64,000 bases of DNA from JACVRM01 sp963755085 (GTDB lineage Bacteria > Actinomycetota > Thermoleophilia > Gaiellales > Gaiellaceae), in the NCBI GenBank assembly GCA_963755085.1, contig CAVWIN010000002.1, positions 1-64,000 on the forward strand, in the 5' to 3' direction. Each line of letters opens with the position of its first letter. Within the stretch, counting starts at the first letter, position 1. The notes under the pieces are model-generated. The model ran no database searches, had not been told where the DNA came from, and saw only the letters and a program-made list of their open reading frames with translations. Positions 24,599 through 33,314 of this stretch are shown here, one piece after another. Position numbers and translations under genes: made by a program.

Positions 24599-26266
24599 CT
24601 AACGCCCGACGGCGTAGCCCTGCATCCCCCTCGCGTTCGCGCCGGCCAGTAGCACGCCGCCGTCGCGAGCCACGGCGCTGACGCGGCCGAGGCTCCAGGC
24701 ATCCGTCACGGCGACGTCGTGGCCGCGGCGGCGAAGTGCCTCGGCCGTGGCCGCTCCCCAGCGGGACTCGAGGGACAGCGAGAGCGGCTTGGCCTGCCGC
24801 GGGAAGAAGGACGACGGGAAGTGGTCCGTGTGGAAGCTCGGCGCGTCGATCGCGGCCTGGAGGTCGTCGCCGAAGACGACGTGGCGTAGAAAGACATGGA
24901 GGGACCACTGGTCCTGCTGGTCGCCGCCCGGCGTGCCGAAGGCGAGATACGGCTCGCCCTGCCGCAGCGCGAGCGAGGGGGAGAGGGTCGTCCGCGGCCG
25001 CTTGCGCGGCGCGAGCGACGTCGGGAGGCCCTCCTCCAGCCAGAACATCTGGGCGCGCGTGCCGAGCGGCCAGCCGAGCTCGGCGATCACGGGCGAGCTC
25101 TGCAGCCAGCCGCCGCTCGGCGTCGCGGAGATGAGGTTGCCGAACCGGTCGGCGACGTCGAGGTGGACGGTGTCACCGGTGGGCTCGCCCGCCCCGACGG
25201 TCGTCTCCGCCGGCACCAGGTGTGGGAGGCGGCTGCCTCCCGGCCGCAGCTCGCCGGAAGCGTCCTCCCCGACGAGTTGGCGCCGCGCGTCGTTGTAGCC
25301 CGCGGAGAGCAGGTGCTCGAGCGGCACATCGACGTCGCCGTAGAACGCCTCGCGGTCTGCGAACGCGAGCTTCGCGCACTCGATGACCGTATGCACGTAC
25401 TCCTCGTCGCTCATGTCCACGAGGTCGAAGCCCGACAGCAGGGCGAGCTGCTGCAGGAACACGGGCCCCTGGCCCCATGGCTGCGTCTTGCAGATCATGA
25501 GGCCGTGGAACTCCAACGTCGCCGGGGGCTCGAGCGTCGCGTGCCACGACGCGAGGTCGTCGCCGGTCAGCAGCCCGCCGTTCTCGGCGGAGAAACGATC
25601 GATCGTCTCGGCGACGAAGCCCTCGTAGAAGAACGCCCGCGCTCGCTCGATCTCGTCCTCGCGGCTGCCGCCCGCGGACTCGTCGACGATCCGCTGATAC
25701 GTGGCGGCGAGCGCCGCGTTGCGAAATAGCTCGCCCGGGCGGGGCGGTGGCAGGTACAGCTCGGCCGACGCCGGCCACCGGCGCAGCAGCGACTCGGCGC
25801 GCTCGATCGTCTGCGGGATCCGCGCGATGACGGGGTAGCCGTCTCGGGCGTAGCCGACGGCGAACTCGAGCACGTCGGCCAGGCGCCATGTGCCGAAGTC
25901 GCGCAGCAAGAGCAGCCAGCCGCCGAAAGCGCCCGGCACGCACGCAGGGAGGAGGCCCGTGCCCGGCACCAGCTCGTGCCCGAGTTCATGGAAGCGCTCG
26001 ATGGTCGCGGCGGCCGGCGCGACGCCCTGCGCGCTGAGGACGAGCGGCGCGCCGCGCTCGCCGCTCCAGAACACGGCGGGGAGATCGCCGCCGGGGCCGT
26101 TCAGGTGCGGCTCGACGACCTGGAGCGTGAAGCCGGTCGCGACGGCGGCGTCGAACGCGTTGCCGCCGCGCTCCAGTACCGCCATGCCCACCGCCGATGC
26201 AAGCCAATGCGTCGACGCGACCATCCCGAACGTGCCCTCGAGCTGAGGGCGGGTGGTGAAGCTCAC
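24599..26266 (-). CDS. ggt: Gamma-glutamyltransferase-family Ntn hydrolase
   Basis: 555 residues. Large-subunit landmarks: MVASTHWLAS near the start, NAFDAAVATGF and PHLNGPGGD. The autoprocessing site is in PTGDTVHLDVADRFGN, where the Thr of DTVH would be the catalytic nucleophile of the small subunit; RKRPRTTLSPSL and FGTPGGDQQ follow. No signal peptide is present, so it is probably cytoplasmic, like YwrD-type members. GTG start overlaps the stop of the transporter ATPase (GTGA). It would cleave gamma-glutamyl bonds of peptides imported by the coupled ABC system, glutathione being one candidate. Confidence 0.88.
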   Translation of the reverse strand: MSFTTRPQLEGTFGMVASTHWLASAVGMAVLERGGNAFDAAVATGFTLQVVEPHLNGPGGDLPAVFWSGERGAPLVLSAQGVAPAAATIERFHELGHELVPGTGLLPACVPGAFGGWLLLLRDFGTWRLADVLEFAVGYARDGYPVIARIPQTIERAESLLRRWPASAELYLPPPRPGELFRNAALAATYQRIVDESAGGSREDEIERARAFFYEGFVAETIDRFSAENGGLLTGDDLASWHATLEPPATLEFHGLMICKTQPWGQGPVFLQQLALLSGFDLVDMSDEEYVHTVIECAKLAFADREAFYGDVDVPLEHLLSAGYNDARRQLVGEDASGELRPGGSRLPHLVPAETTVGAGEPTGDTVHLDVADRFGNLISATPSGGWLQSSPVIAELGWPLGTRAQMFWLEEGLPTSLAPRKRPRTTLSPSLALRQGEPYLAFGTPGGDQQDQWSLHVFLRHVVFGDDLQAAIDAPSFHTDHFPSSFFPRQAKPLSLSLESRWGAATAEALRRRGHDVAVTDAWSLGRVSAVARDGGVLLAGANARGMQGYAVGR

Positions 26267-27294
26267 ACGCGCTCCGCCTCGAGGTCCAGCAGCTCCGGTG
26301 CGGCACCGCCCGGCTCGACAAGGTGGCAGGCGACCAGGTGACGCGGGGCAACGAGCCGAAGCGGCGGCTCCACCTCGACCGACGCGGGCGCCGACTGCGC
26401 CGCCAGCGGGCAGCGCGTGCGGAACCTGCAGCCTGACGGCGGGTCGAGCGGGCTGGGGATGTCGCCGGCGAGCACGATGCGCGTCCGGGCCCGCTGGGCG
26501 TCGGGGTCGGGGACGAGGGCGGCCGAGAGGAGCGCCTGGGTGTACGGATGCTTCGGCGCCGCGAAGAGCTCTGCCGTGGGCGCCTCCTCGACGATCTTGC
26601 CCAGGTACATCACGGCGACGCGGTCGCACAGGAACTCGACCGTCGCGAGGTCGTGCGTGATGAAGAGGCAGGAGAAGCCCATGCTCTGCTGCAGGTCGCG
26701 GAGCAGGTTGAGGATCGCTGCCTGCACCGAGACGTCGAGTGCCGACACGGGCTCGTCCGCGATCAGGAGCGAGGGCGAGACCGAGAGGGCGCGGGCGAGC
26801 CCGACCCGCTGCCGCTGGCCGCCGGACAGCTCGTGCGGGTAGCGGTGGCGGAGCTCGCGGCGCAGGCCGACCTGCTCGAAGAGGTCGGTCACGCGGACGT
26901 CGAGATCGCGGCCCCGCGCGATGTGGTGCAGCCGCAGGGGCTCGCCGACGATCTGGCCGCACGTCATGCGCGGGTTGAGGGACGAGTACGGGTCCTGGAA
27001 GACCATGTGCACCTTGCGGCGCACCGGCCGCATCTCGCGTCGCGAGAGGTGCGTCACGTCGACGCCGTGGATCCGGATCGTCCCTTCGGTCGGCTCGTCG
27101 AGCCGCGCGATGCAGTTGCCCACCGTGGACTTGCCCGCGCCCGACTCGCCGACGAGCCCGAGCATCTCCCCGGGGCCGAGGCGCAGGGAGACGCCGTCGA
27201 CGGCGTGGACGATCCCGCCGCCGCCCATGAGCTGCGAGCCGGCGCGGAAGTGCTTGACGAGGCCGTCGACCTCGAGAACGGGTGCGTCAGCCAC
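26263..27294 (-). CDS. dppF: Peptide ABC transporter ATP-binding protein (DppF/OppF type)
   Basis: 343 residues. Walker A GESGAGKST, Q-loop VFQDPYSSLNPR, signature LSGGQRQRVGLARAL, Walker B LLIADEP, and the oligopeptide-transporter C-terminal motif CRFRTRCPLA with paired Cys. It couples ATP hydrolysis to peptide import with the DppD-like partner. Overlaps dppD (eight bases) and ggt, in a six-gene operon with both permeases and the binding protein. Confidence 0.9.
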   Translation of the reverse strand: MADAPVLEVDGLVKHFRAGSQLMGGGGIVHAVDGVSLRLGPGEMLGLVGESGAGKSTVGNCIARLDEPTEGTIRIHGVDVTHLSRREMRPVRRKVHMVFQDPYSSLNPRMTCGQIVGEPLRLHHIARGRDLDVRVTDLFEQVGLRRELRHRYPHELSGGQRQRVGLARALSVSPSLLIADEPVSALDVSVQAAILNLLRDLQQSMGFSCLFITHDLATVEFLCDRVAVMYLGKIVEEAPTAELFAAPKHPYTQALLSAALVPDPDAQRARTRIVLAGDIPSPLDPPSGCRFRTRCPLAAQSAPASVEVEPPLRLVAPRHLVACHLVEPGGAAPELLDLEAERV

Positions 27295-28252
27295 CGCTGC
27301 CCGGATGGAAGCACGCCACCAGGTGCTCGGGACGGATCTCGCGGAGGTCGGGCACGGCGGAGCGCGAGGTCTCGTCCGCCCGCGAGCAGCGGGGCGCGAA
27401 CGCGCAGTAGGGCAGCGGCTCCGACAGCGACGGGACGAGCCCCGGGATCTCCTGGAGGCGGCCGGCGCCGCGCCGCGGGATCGCCCCCAGCAGGCCGATC
27501 GTGTACGGATGCTGCGGGTGCGCGAAGAGCTCGTGCACCGGGGCCTCCTCCGCCTTGCGGCCCGCGTACATGACGACGACGCGGTCGGCGATGTCGGCGA
27601 CCACGCCGAGGTTGTGCGTGATCAGGATGATCGCCGTCCCGAGCCGGTGGCCGATGTCGCGCATGAGGTCGAGGATTCCGGCCTGGATCGTCACGTCGAG
27701 GGCGGTCGTCGGCTCGTCCGCGACCAGGATCTTCGGGTCGCACGCGAGTGCCATGGCGATCACGACGCGCTGGCGCATTCCGCCGGAGAGCTGATGCGGG
27801 TACTCGCTCACGCGGCGCGCCGCCGCAGGGATGCGCACGAGGTCCAGGAGCTCGATCGTGCGCTGCTTCGCCTGCGCCCGGGAGAGGCCGAGGTGGAGGC
27901 GGAGCACCTCGCCGATCTGCTTGCCGACCGTGAAGGACGGGTTCAGCGACGTCATCGGCTCCTGGAAGACGAACGAGATCTCCTTCCCACGGATGTCGCG
28001 CAGGCGCGCCGGGGTCGCCTGCAGCAAGTCCTGGCCTCTGAAGAGGGCGCGCCCGGTGACCACTGCGGTCTCCGGCAGGAGCCGGACGAGCGACAGCATG
28101 GTCACCGACTTGCCGCAGCCCGACTCCCCGACGATGCCGAGCACCTCGCCCTGGCCCAGCGTGAACGAGAGGCGGTCGACCGCCTGGACGGTGCCGTCGT
28201 CGGTCTCGAAGCGGACGGAGAGGTCCGCGACGTCGAGCAGGGAGTCGGTCAC
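27287..28252 (-). CDS. dppD: Peptide ABC transporter ATP-binding protein (DppD/OppD type)
   Basis: 321 residues. Walker A GESGCGKSVT, VFQEPMTSLNPSF, signature LSGGMRQRVVIAMAL, Walker B ILVADEPTTALDVT, and C-terminal CAFAPRCSRADE, the oligopeptide-ATPase zinc/FeS-like Cys pair. GTG start at 28252 overlaps the dppC stop. Partner of the DppF-like ATPase; membrane associated on the cytoplasmic face. Confidence 0.9.
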   Translation of the reverse strand: MTDSLLDVADLSVRFETDDGTVQAVDRLSFTLGQGEVLGIVGESGCGKSVTMLSLVRLLPETAVVTGRALFRGQDLLQATPARLRDIRGKEISFVFQEPMTSLNPSFTVGKQIGEVLRLHLGLSRAQAKQRTIELLDLVRIPAAARRVSEYPHQLSGGMRQRVVIAMALACDPKILVADEPTTALDVTIQAGILDLMRDIGHRLGTAIILITHNLGVVADIADRVVVMYAGRKAEEAPVHELFAHPQHPYTIGLLGAIPRRGAGRLQEIPGLVPSLSEPLPYCAFAPRCSRADETSRSAVPDLREIRPEHLVACFHPGSGG

Positions 28253-29133
28253 CGCGTCGTGCGCGGATCGAGGATGTCGCGGAGCCCGTCTCCGAGCAGG
28301 TTGAACGAGAGCGCGCAGAAGAAGATGGCGAGCCCCGGGTACACGGCGAGCCACGGCGCCTGAGCGAGGTAGCTCTGCGCGTCGGTCAGCATGACGCCCC
28401 AGGACGGCGTCGGCGGCTGGACGCCGAGGCCGAGGAACGAGAGCACAGCCTCGCCGATGATCGCGGCCGGGATCGTGACCGTCGCCTGGACGAGCAGCGT
28501 CGACGTCATGTTCGGGACGATGTGGCGGAAGATGATCCGGCCGTCGCCCGCCCCGTTCGCGATCGCCGCGCGCACGTAGTCCTCCTCGCGCAGCGCGAGT
28601 GTCTCGCCGCGCGAGACGCGGATGAGCCCGGGCATGGCGGCGATCCCGAGCGCGATCGTCGCGTTGAGCAGCGAGGGACCCAGGATGACCGAGAGCCCGA
28701 CGGCGAGGATGATGAACGGAAAGGCGAGCAGGACGTCGGTCAGCCGCGAGATGACCGGGTCGACCCACCCGCGGTAGTAGCCGGCGATGAGCCCGATCGG
28801 CACGGCGACGATCATCGCGAACAGCGTCGCGACCACGCCCGCGAGGATCGACGCACGCGCTCCCCAGAAGATGCGCGAGAGCACGTCGCGGCCGAGCTCG
28901 TCGGTGCCCAGCAGGTGCTCGCGGGACGGGGACTGGAGGAGCGCGTTGAAGTCGGTCTCCGACGGCGAATGCGGCGCGATCCACGGCGCGAGCAGCGCAA
29001 CGAGCGCGAACGTCAGGGCGACGACGAAGCCGGCGATCGCGAACGGGCGCCGCGCGAGCCGCCGGCGCATGAGCCGGCGCCGCCGCGCGCGCGGCGAGAG
29101 AACGTCGGCTGCGGCGACGTCGACGTAACTCAT
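28249..29133 (-). CDS. dppC: Peptide ABC transporter permease (DppC/OppC type)
   Basis: 294 residues with about six membrane helices and the family's N-terminal cytosolic arm (MRRRLARRPFAIAGFVVALTF). HLLGTDELGRDVLSRI is the DppC hallmark, and the EAA loop lies around GRIIFRHIVPN. Start overlaps the dppB stop by four bases. With DppB it forms the channel. Confidence 0.9.
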   Translation of the reverse strand: MSYVDVAAADVLSPRARRRRLMRRRLARRPFAIAGFVVALTFALVALLAPWIAPHSPSETDFNALLQSPSREHLLGTDELGRDVLSRIFWGARASILAGVVATLFAMIVAVPIGLIAGYYRGWVDPVISRLTDVLLAFPFIILAVGLSVILGPSLLNATIALGIAAMPGLIRVSRGETLALREEDYVRAAIANGAGDGRIIFRHIVPNMTSTLLVQATVTIPAAIIGEAVLSFLGLGVQPPTPSWGVMLTDAQSYLAQAPWLAVYPGLAIFFCALSFNLLGDGLRDILDPRTTR

Positions 29134-30083
29134 CTGCTCGCTCCCATGATCCGGATCCGCGGGTTGAGGAACGAGTAGGCCACGTCCACGAAGAGGTTGA
29201 CGATCACGTAGGCCGCTGCCGAGACGAGCACCACCCCCTCGATCAGGGCGTAGTCGCGTTGGTTGACGGCGTCGATCGTCAGCCGTCCGAACCCTGGGAT
29301 GCCGAAGATCTCCTCGGTGATCACGGCGCCCGAGATAAGGGCGCCGAGCTGGAGGCCGATGAGCGTCGTCACTGTGATGAGGCTGTTCCGCAGCGCGTGC
29401 ACGCCGACCACGGACCGCTCGGGCAGCCCTTTCGCGCGTGCGGTCCGGACGTAGTCGGCGCCCAGCGAGTCGAGCATCGAGGACCGCATCTGCCGCATGA
29501 TCACCGCCGCGAGGCCGGTGCCGAGCACGATCGCCGGCATCACCATGTGCTCGAGGTTCGCCACCGGATCGACGGAGAACGGCACGTAGCCGCCCGCCGG
29601 GAGCCAGCCGAGGTTGACGGCGAAGAGGAGGATCATCAGCAGGCCGAGCCAGAAGTGCGGCACGGACAGACCGACGAGCGCGCCGGTCGTGGCCGCGTAG
29701 TCGGAGGCCTTGCCGCGCCGGACAGCCGCGATGATCCCGGCGCCGACGCCGATGACCGTCCCGATGATGAGCGCCAGCGCGGCGAGCTCGAGCGTGATCG
29801 GCAGCCGGCTGGCGATCGTGTCCCTGACCGGGATCTTTCGCTGATCGATGCCGAGATCGCCGCGCACGACGTGGCCGAGCCAGTCGACGTACTGGACCGG
29901 CACCGGCCTGTTCAACCCGTACTCCGCGCGGATCTGGGCCATGACGGCCGGATCGCGCTCCTCGCCGCCGAGCGCGAGCGCCGGATCGCCGGGCAGCGCC
30001 CGGATCCCCATGAAGACGACGATGCTCGCGAGCAGCAGGACGATCAGGGCGGCCGCGACCTTGCGCAGGAGGAAGCCGCCCAT
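29130..30083 (-). CDS. dppB: Peptide ABC transporter permease (DppB/OppB type)
   Basis: 317 residues, six membrane helices. LRKVAAALIVLLLASIVVF opens the protein, GDLGIDQRKIPVRDTI is the DppB signature, and the EAA loop is in YVRTARAKGLPERSVVGVHALRN. Lies 24 bases after the substrate-binding protein gene. Confidence 0.9.
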   Translation of the reverse strand: MGGFLLRKVAAALIVLLLASIVVFMGIRALPGDPALALGGEERDPAVMAQIRAEYGLNRPVPVQYVDWLGHVVRGDLGIDQRKIPVRDTIASRLPITLELAALALIIGTVIGVGAGIIAAVRRGKASDYAATTGALVGLSVPHFWLGLLMILLFAVNLGWLPAGGYVPFSVDPVANLEHMVMPAIVLGTGLAAVIMRQMRSSMLDSLGADYVRTARAKGLPERSVVGVHALRNSLITVTTLIGLQLGALISGAVITEEIFGIPGFGRLTIDAVNQRDYALIEGVVLVSAAAYVIVNLFVDVAYSFLNPRIRIMGASR

Positions 30084-30106
30084 GACCGTCGATTATCTCC
30101 GTCGCC

Positions 30107-31711
30107 CTACTTCACGTAACCGGCGTTGTAGGCGCGGATCAGGCCGTCGCCGTAGACCTTCACGCCGCTGACCTTCTTCGTCACGCCGTAGTAGTTGACC
30201 GGGTGGTAGAGATAGATAAGGGGCCGGTCGCGGTGGATGATCTTCATCGCCGCCGCGTAGAGCGCGATGCGTGCCTTCTCGCTCACCGACTTTCGCGCAC
30301 CGTTGAGGACGTAGTCGAGCTTCGGGTTGCTGTAGCCCGAGTCGTTCAGCGTCCCCGGGGTCGAAACGAACCCGTAGAGGTTGCCGTCGGGGTCGACGCG
30401 GCCCGACCAGCCGACCGCGAAGCAGTCGAACTTGCCCGCGTCCGCGGCGCTCAGCGAAGCGACGAACTCGGTCGGCTTGAGGTCGACCTGGATGCCGACC
30501 TGCTGCTCCATCGCCTGGATCACCTGGCCGAGGCGGGCGTTGACCGCGTCGGTGCCGATCGTGAGCTGAACGTGAACGGGCGTGGCGATCCCTGAGGCGG
30601 CGACGAGCTTCTTCGCCAGCGGGACGTTCGCGTGCAGGTTGCACTGGAGGCCCTTTGTCGTCACGTACCACGGGCTGACCGGCGAGATCGGGTAGCAGTC
30701 CGGCAGGTTGAGCCCGCCGAAGACGACCTTGTTGATCGTCGTGCGGTCCAGTGCGAGGTCGAAGGCCGTGCGCAGGTACTGCGACCTCGCGATCGGGGTG
30801 CCCACGTTCGAGTACGGCTTCAGCAGGCCGTTCTTGTTCCCGAGGTTCAGGGTGATCCCCTGGTAGCCGATCGTCGGGACCCTGAGCAGCGTCTGATTCT
30901 TGTCGCTCTTGATCGTCGGCACGTCGGTCGCCTGGATGCGGTCCTCGACCTGCGTGTCGCCCGAGCGTTGGTTCTGGGTGCGCGCGTTGACGTCGGTGAT
31001 GATCCGGAACGTGATCTGGTCGAGGTGCACCTTCGCCTTGCCGTAGTAGTCGTTCGACTTCACGACCGTGATGTGGTCGCCGACCGTGCGGTCCTTGAAC
31101 TCGAACGGGCCGACGCACACCGGATTGGTGGCGAACTTGTCGCCGAGGGCGTCGAGCTGCTTCGGCGACATGACCATCCCGGCGCGGTCGGCGAGCTGCG
31201 CCGTAAGCGGCGAGTAGGGCTGCTTGAGGTGAATCACGACCGAGTTGCTGCTCGTTTCGATCGAGTCGATCGGCGAGATCTCGCTCGCGCGCACCGAGCC
31301 CTTCAACGTCCGGTCCCGGTCGAGTGACTGCTTGACCGCCGCGGGGGTGAGCGCGGTGCCGTCGTTGAACTTGATCCCGGTGCGGATCGGGATCGTGTAC
31401 GTGAGCTTGTCCTTGGAGACGGTGGGCAGTGCCGATGCGAGCTGCGGGGTGATCTTCAGCTTCGAGTTCAGGTCGTAGAGCTTCTCGCAGATGTGGAGGA
31501 AGACCATGCGCCCGACGAACGTGCGGGCGAGCGTCGGATCGAGAGCGTCCGGATCCTCCGCGAGTCCGATGACGAGTGTGCCGCCGTTCTTCAGCTGCGG
31601 CGCGGCGGCCTTGCGGGCGCCGAAGGAGGTCGTGGCGGTCGTGGCGGCCAGCAGCAAGAGCGCTGCCGCGGCACCCACCCCTATCACGCGAACTACCCGT
31701 TTCCTGCTCAT
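30107..31711 (-). CDS. ABC transporter substrate-binding protein, peptide family 5
   Basis: 534 residues of the SBP_bac_5 family: N-terminal signal (RVIGVGAAAALLLLAATTATTSFG), then NGGTLVIGLAEDPDALDPTLA, typical of DppA/OppA-like proteins, and LNLGNKNGLLKPYSNVGTPI in the hinge region. No lipobox Cys is visible in the signal, unusual for a Gram-positive binding protein, so retention at the membrane must occur otherwise. First gene of the operon; its promoter region shares the 31784-31816 operator sites. Peptide specificity is not readable, but gene linkage suggests gamma-glutamyl peptides. Confidence 0.88.
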   Translation of the reverse strand: MSRKRVVRVIGVGAAAALLLLAATTATTSFGARKAAAPQLKNGGTLVIGLAEDPDALDPTLARTFVGRMVFLHICEKLYDLNSKLKITPQLASALPTVSKDKLTYTIPIRTGIKFNDGTALTPAAVKQSLDRDRTLKGSVRASEISPIDSIETSSNSVVIHLKQPYSPLTAQLADRAGMVMSPKQLDALGDKFATNPVCVGPFEFKDRTVGDHITVVKSNDYYGKAKVHLDQITFRIITDVNARTQNQRSGDTQVEDRIQATDVPTIKSDKNQTLLRVPTIGYQGITLNLGNKNGLLKPYSNVGTPIARSQYLRTAFDLALDRTTINKVVFGGLNLPDCYPISPVSPWYVTTKGLQCNLHANVPLAKKLVAASGIATPVHVQLTIGTDAVNARLGQVIQAMEQQVGIQVDLKPTEFVASLSAADAGKFDCFAVGWSGRVDPDGNLYGFVSTPGTLNDSGYSNPKLDYVLNGARKSVSEKARIALYAAAMKIIHRDRPLIYLYHPVNYYGVTKKVSGVKVYGDGLIRAYNAGYVK

Positions 31712-31783
31712 ACGTCCTGCTCCCCTCGATCGTCTGGTGCGCCGAGTCCCGAGGATTGTCTCGGGGCCGCGACTCTATCGCAT

Positions 31784-31816
31784 ATTGGATCCCATTTCGC
31801 GCCTGATTGGATCCAA
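31784..31816. promoter_or_regulatory. Paired TTGGATCC operator-like sites, probable GntR targets
   Basis: A perfect palindrome TTGGATCCAA (31807-31816) and a partial copy ATTGGATCCC (31784-31793) are spaced 22 bases start to start, two helical turns. Both fit the TNGNNNNCNA consensus known for FCD-type GntR regulators. They lie between the ABC operon (minus) and the TauE/GntR genes (plus), so one dimer pair could control both. Confidence 0.55.
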
Positions 31817-31837
31817 ACACTGCTATGGTCGCCCACC

Positions 31838-32242
31838 ATGCGTGAACGAATCGGAACCGCTCATGGTGAGCTCGCTGCCGCGCCCGTTCTGGGCGCCGAG
31901 CTGATCGCGATCGGCATCGTCGGCGGCCTCCTCTCGGGCCTGCTCGGGGTCGGCGGCGGGGTGATCATGGTGCCGCTGCTCGTCCTGTGGGCGGGATACG
32001 GCCAGCGCGACGCGCATGCCACGTCGCTCGGCGCGATCATCCCGATCAGCATCGCGGGGATCCTCACGTTCGGGTTCGCCGGCAAGGTCGACTGGCTCGA
32101 CGCAGCCGCCCTCGCCGCTGGGGCGGTCGCGGGCGCGCGCATCGGCGCCGGGATGCTCGTGCGGATCGACGAACGGCTCCTCAAGATGACGTTCGGCTGC
32201 TTTCTCGTCGCTGTCTCGCTCGCGATGGGAATACGGGCGTGA
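31838..32242 (+). CDS. TauE/SafE half-protein, first
   Basis: 134 residues with about four membrane helices. It carries the GGLLSGLLGVGGGVIMVPLL motif of the TauE/SafE (DUF81) family, at half the normal length of about 250. A TATGGT box eight bases before the ATG suggests a leaderless start. TGATG overlap with the next half gene. The two halves probably form a heterodimer exporting an organic anion such as sulfite or a sulfonate. Confidence 0.8.
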   Translation: MRERIGTAHGELAAAPVLGAELIAIGIVGGLLSGLLGVGGGVIMVPLLVLWAGYGQRDAHATSLGAIIPISIAGILTFGFAGKVDWLDAAALAAGAVAGARIGAGMLVRIDERLLKMTFGCFLVAVSLAMGIRA

Positions 32243-32616
32243 TGGTCGTCCTGGTTCTCGTGGGGCTTGCCGCGTTCGGGCTATTCACCGGCGCGGCGGC
32301 CGGCTTGCTCGGCGTCGGCGGCGGCGTGTTGATGGTTCCGTTCCTGACGCTCGCGGTCGGTCTTTCCCAGCACTCGGCCGAGGCGACCTCGCTCGTCGTC
32401 GTGCTGCCGACGGCGGTCGTCGCGAGCCTCGAGCTTCGTCGGCGCGGGATCGGCGAGCTGCCGACTGCCATTCGTTTCGGCACTTTCGGAGCCTTCGGGG
32501 CAGTCGGCGGGGCGCTTCTGGCCCTGGCCCTCCCGGCGTCGGCGCTGAGGGTCGTCTTCGCCGCCTTCCTCGGGCTCGTCGGACTGCGGTTGGTCGGGGA
32601 CGGGGTTCGCGCTTGA
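32242..32616 (+). CDS. TauE/SafE half-protein, second
   Basis: 124 residues, about four membrane helices, with FTGAAAGLLGVGGGVLMVPFL near the N-terminus, equivalent to the motif in the upstream half. No frameshift joins them: each half has its own complete motif, start and stop, so this is a natural split of the usual two-repeat permease. The stop overlaps the TTG start of the GntR gene. Confidence 0.8.
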   Translation: MVVLVLVGLAAFGLFTGAAAGLLGVGGGVLMVPFLTLAVGLSQHSAEATSLVVVLPTAVVASLELRRRGIGELPTAIRFGTFGAFGAVGGALLALALPASALRVVFAAFLGLVGLRLVGDGVRA

Positions 32617-33314
32617 GCACCAACGGCGAGGCGCTCGTCGACGAGCTGGCGGCATCGATCCAGGCGAAGGTCCTGAACGGCGAGATCCCGACCGGCACGT
32701 GGCTGCGCCAGGAGTCCCTCGCCGCTGAGTTCGGCGTGTCACGCACGCCCGTGCGCGAGGCCCTGCGCAAGCTTCAGGCCAGTGGCCTGGTCGACGTGCA
32801 GCCGCGGCGCGGCGCGCTCGTGCGCGGGCCCTCCGCCCGCGAGATCCGCGAGGCCTACGAGGTGCGGGCCGAGCTCGAGGGCCTCGCAGCCGAGCTGGCG
32901 GCGGCGCGCAGCAGGGAGGGTGAGCTGCGGCGTCTCCGCGATGCGCAGGAGCTCTTCCGCCGGTCGCTGCCGGGTCTCCTCGCCTCGCGCGCCGGGCGCG
33001 CGCACGACGAGACCTCGCAGACCGAGTGGATACGCGGCAACGACTCGTTCCACCTCGCGATCCTGGAGGCGGCGGGCAACAGCCGCCTGGAGGCGACGCT
33101 GGCCGACTTGCACCGAAGCTTCCCGCGCGACCTCACCTGGCTCGTCCTCGCGGAGAACGCGAGGCTGCTCGAGGAGAACGTGGCGCAGCACGAGGCAATC
33201 CTCGAAGCCATCGAGCGGCACGACCCGAAGGCCGCGCGCAAGCGAATGGTCGAGCACGTCCGCCGCGCGGGCGAGCTCGTCACGCGGCGCTTCGAGGAAA
33301 GCGTCGTCGGCTGA
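32613..33314 (+). CDS. GntR-family regulator, FCD domain
   Basis: 233 residues. N-terminal winged helix (about 8-72) with QESLAAEFGVSRTPVREALRKL, QASGLVDVQPRRG as wing, then an FCD ligand domain (about 80-225) with metal/ligand His and Asp in FHLAILEAAGN, HEAILEAIERHD and HVRRAGEL. FCD regulators usually sense carboxylates or amino acids and repress catabolic genes. TTG start overlaps the permease stop. Likely binds the TTGGATCC sites upstream and so links its own operon with the peptide transporter. Confidence 0.88.
   Translation: MSTNGEALVDELAASIQAKVLNGEIPTGTWLRQESLAAEFGVSRTPVREALRKLQASGLVDVQPRRGALVRGPSAREIREAYEVRAELEGLAAELAAARSREGELRRLRDAQELFRRSLPGLLASRAGRAHDETSQTEWIRGNDSFHLAILEAAGNSRLEATLADLHRSFPRDLTWLVLAENARLLEENVAQHEAILEAIERHDPKAARKRMVEHVRRAGELVTRRFEESVVG

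Noticed and set aside
31838..32616. Single frameshifted TauE/SafE gene
   Set aside because: Both halves have complete starts, stops and the full motif; no single indel would produce a normal fused protein better than the present split.
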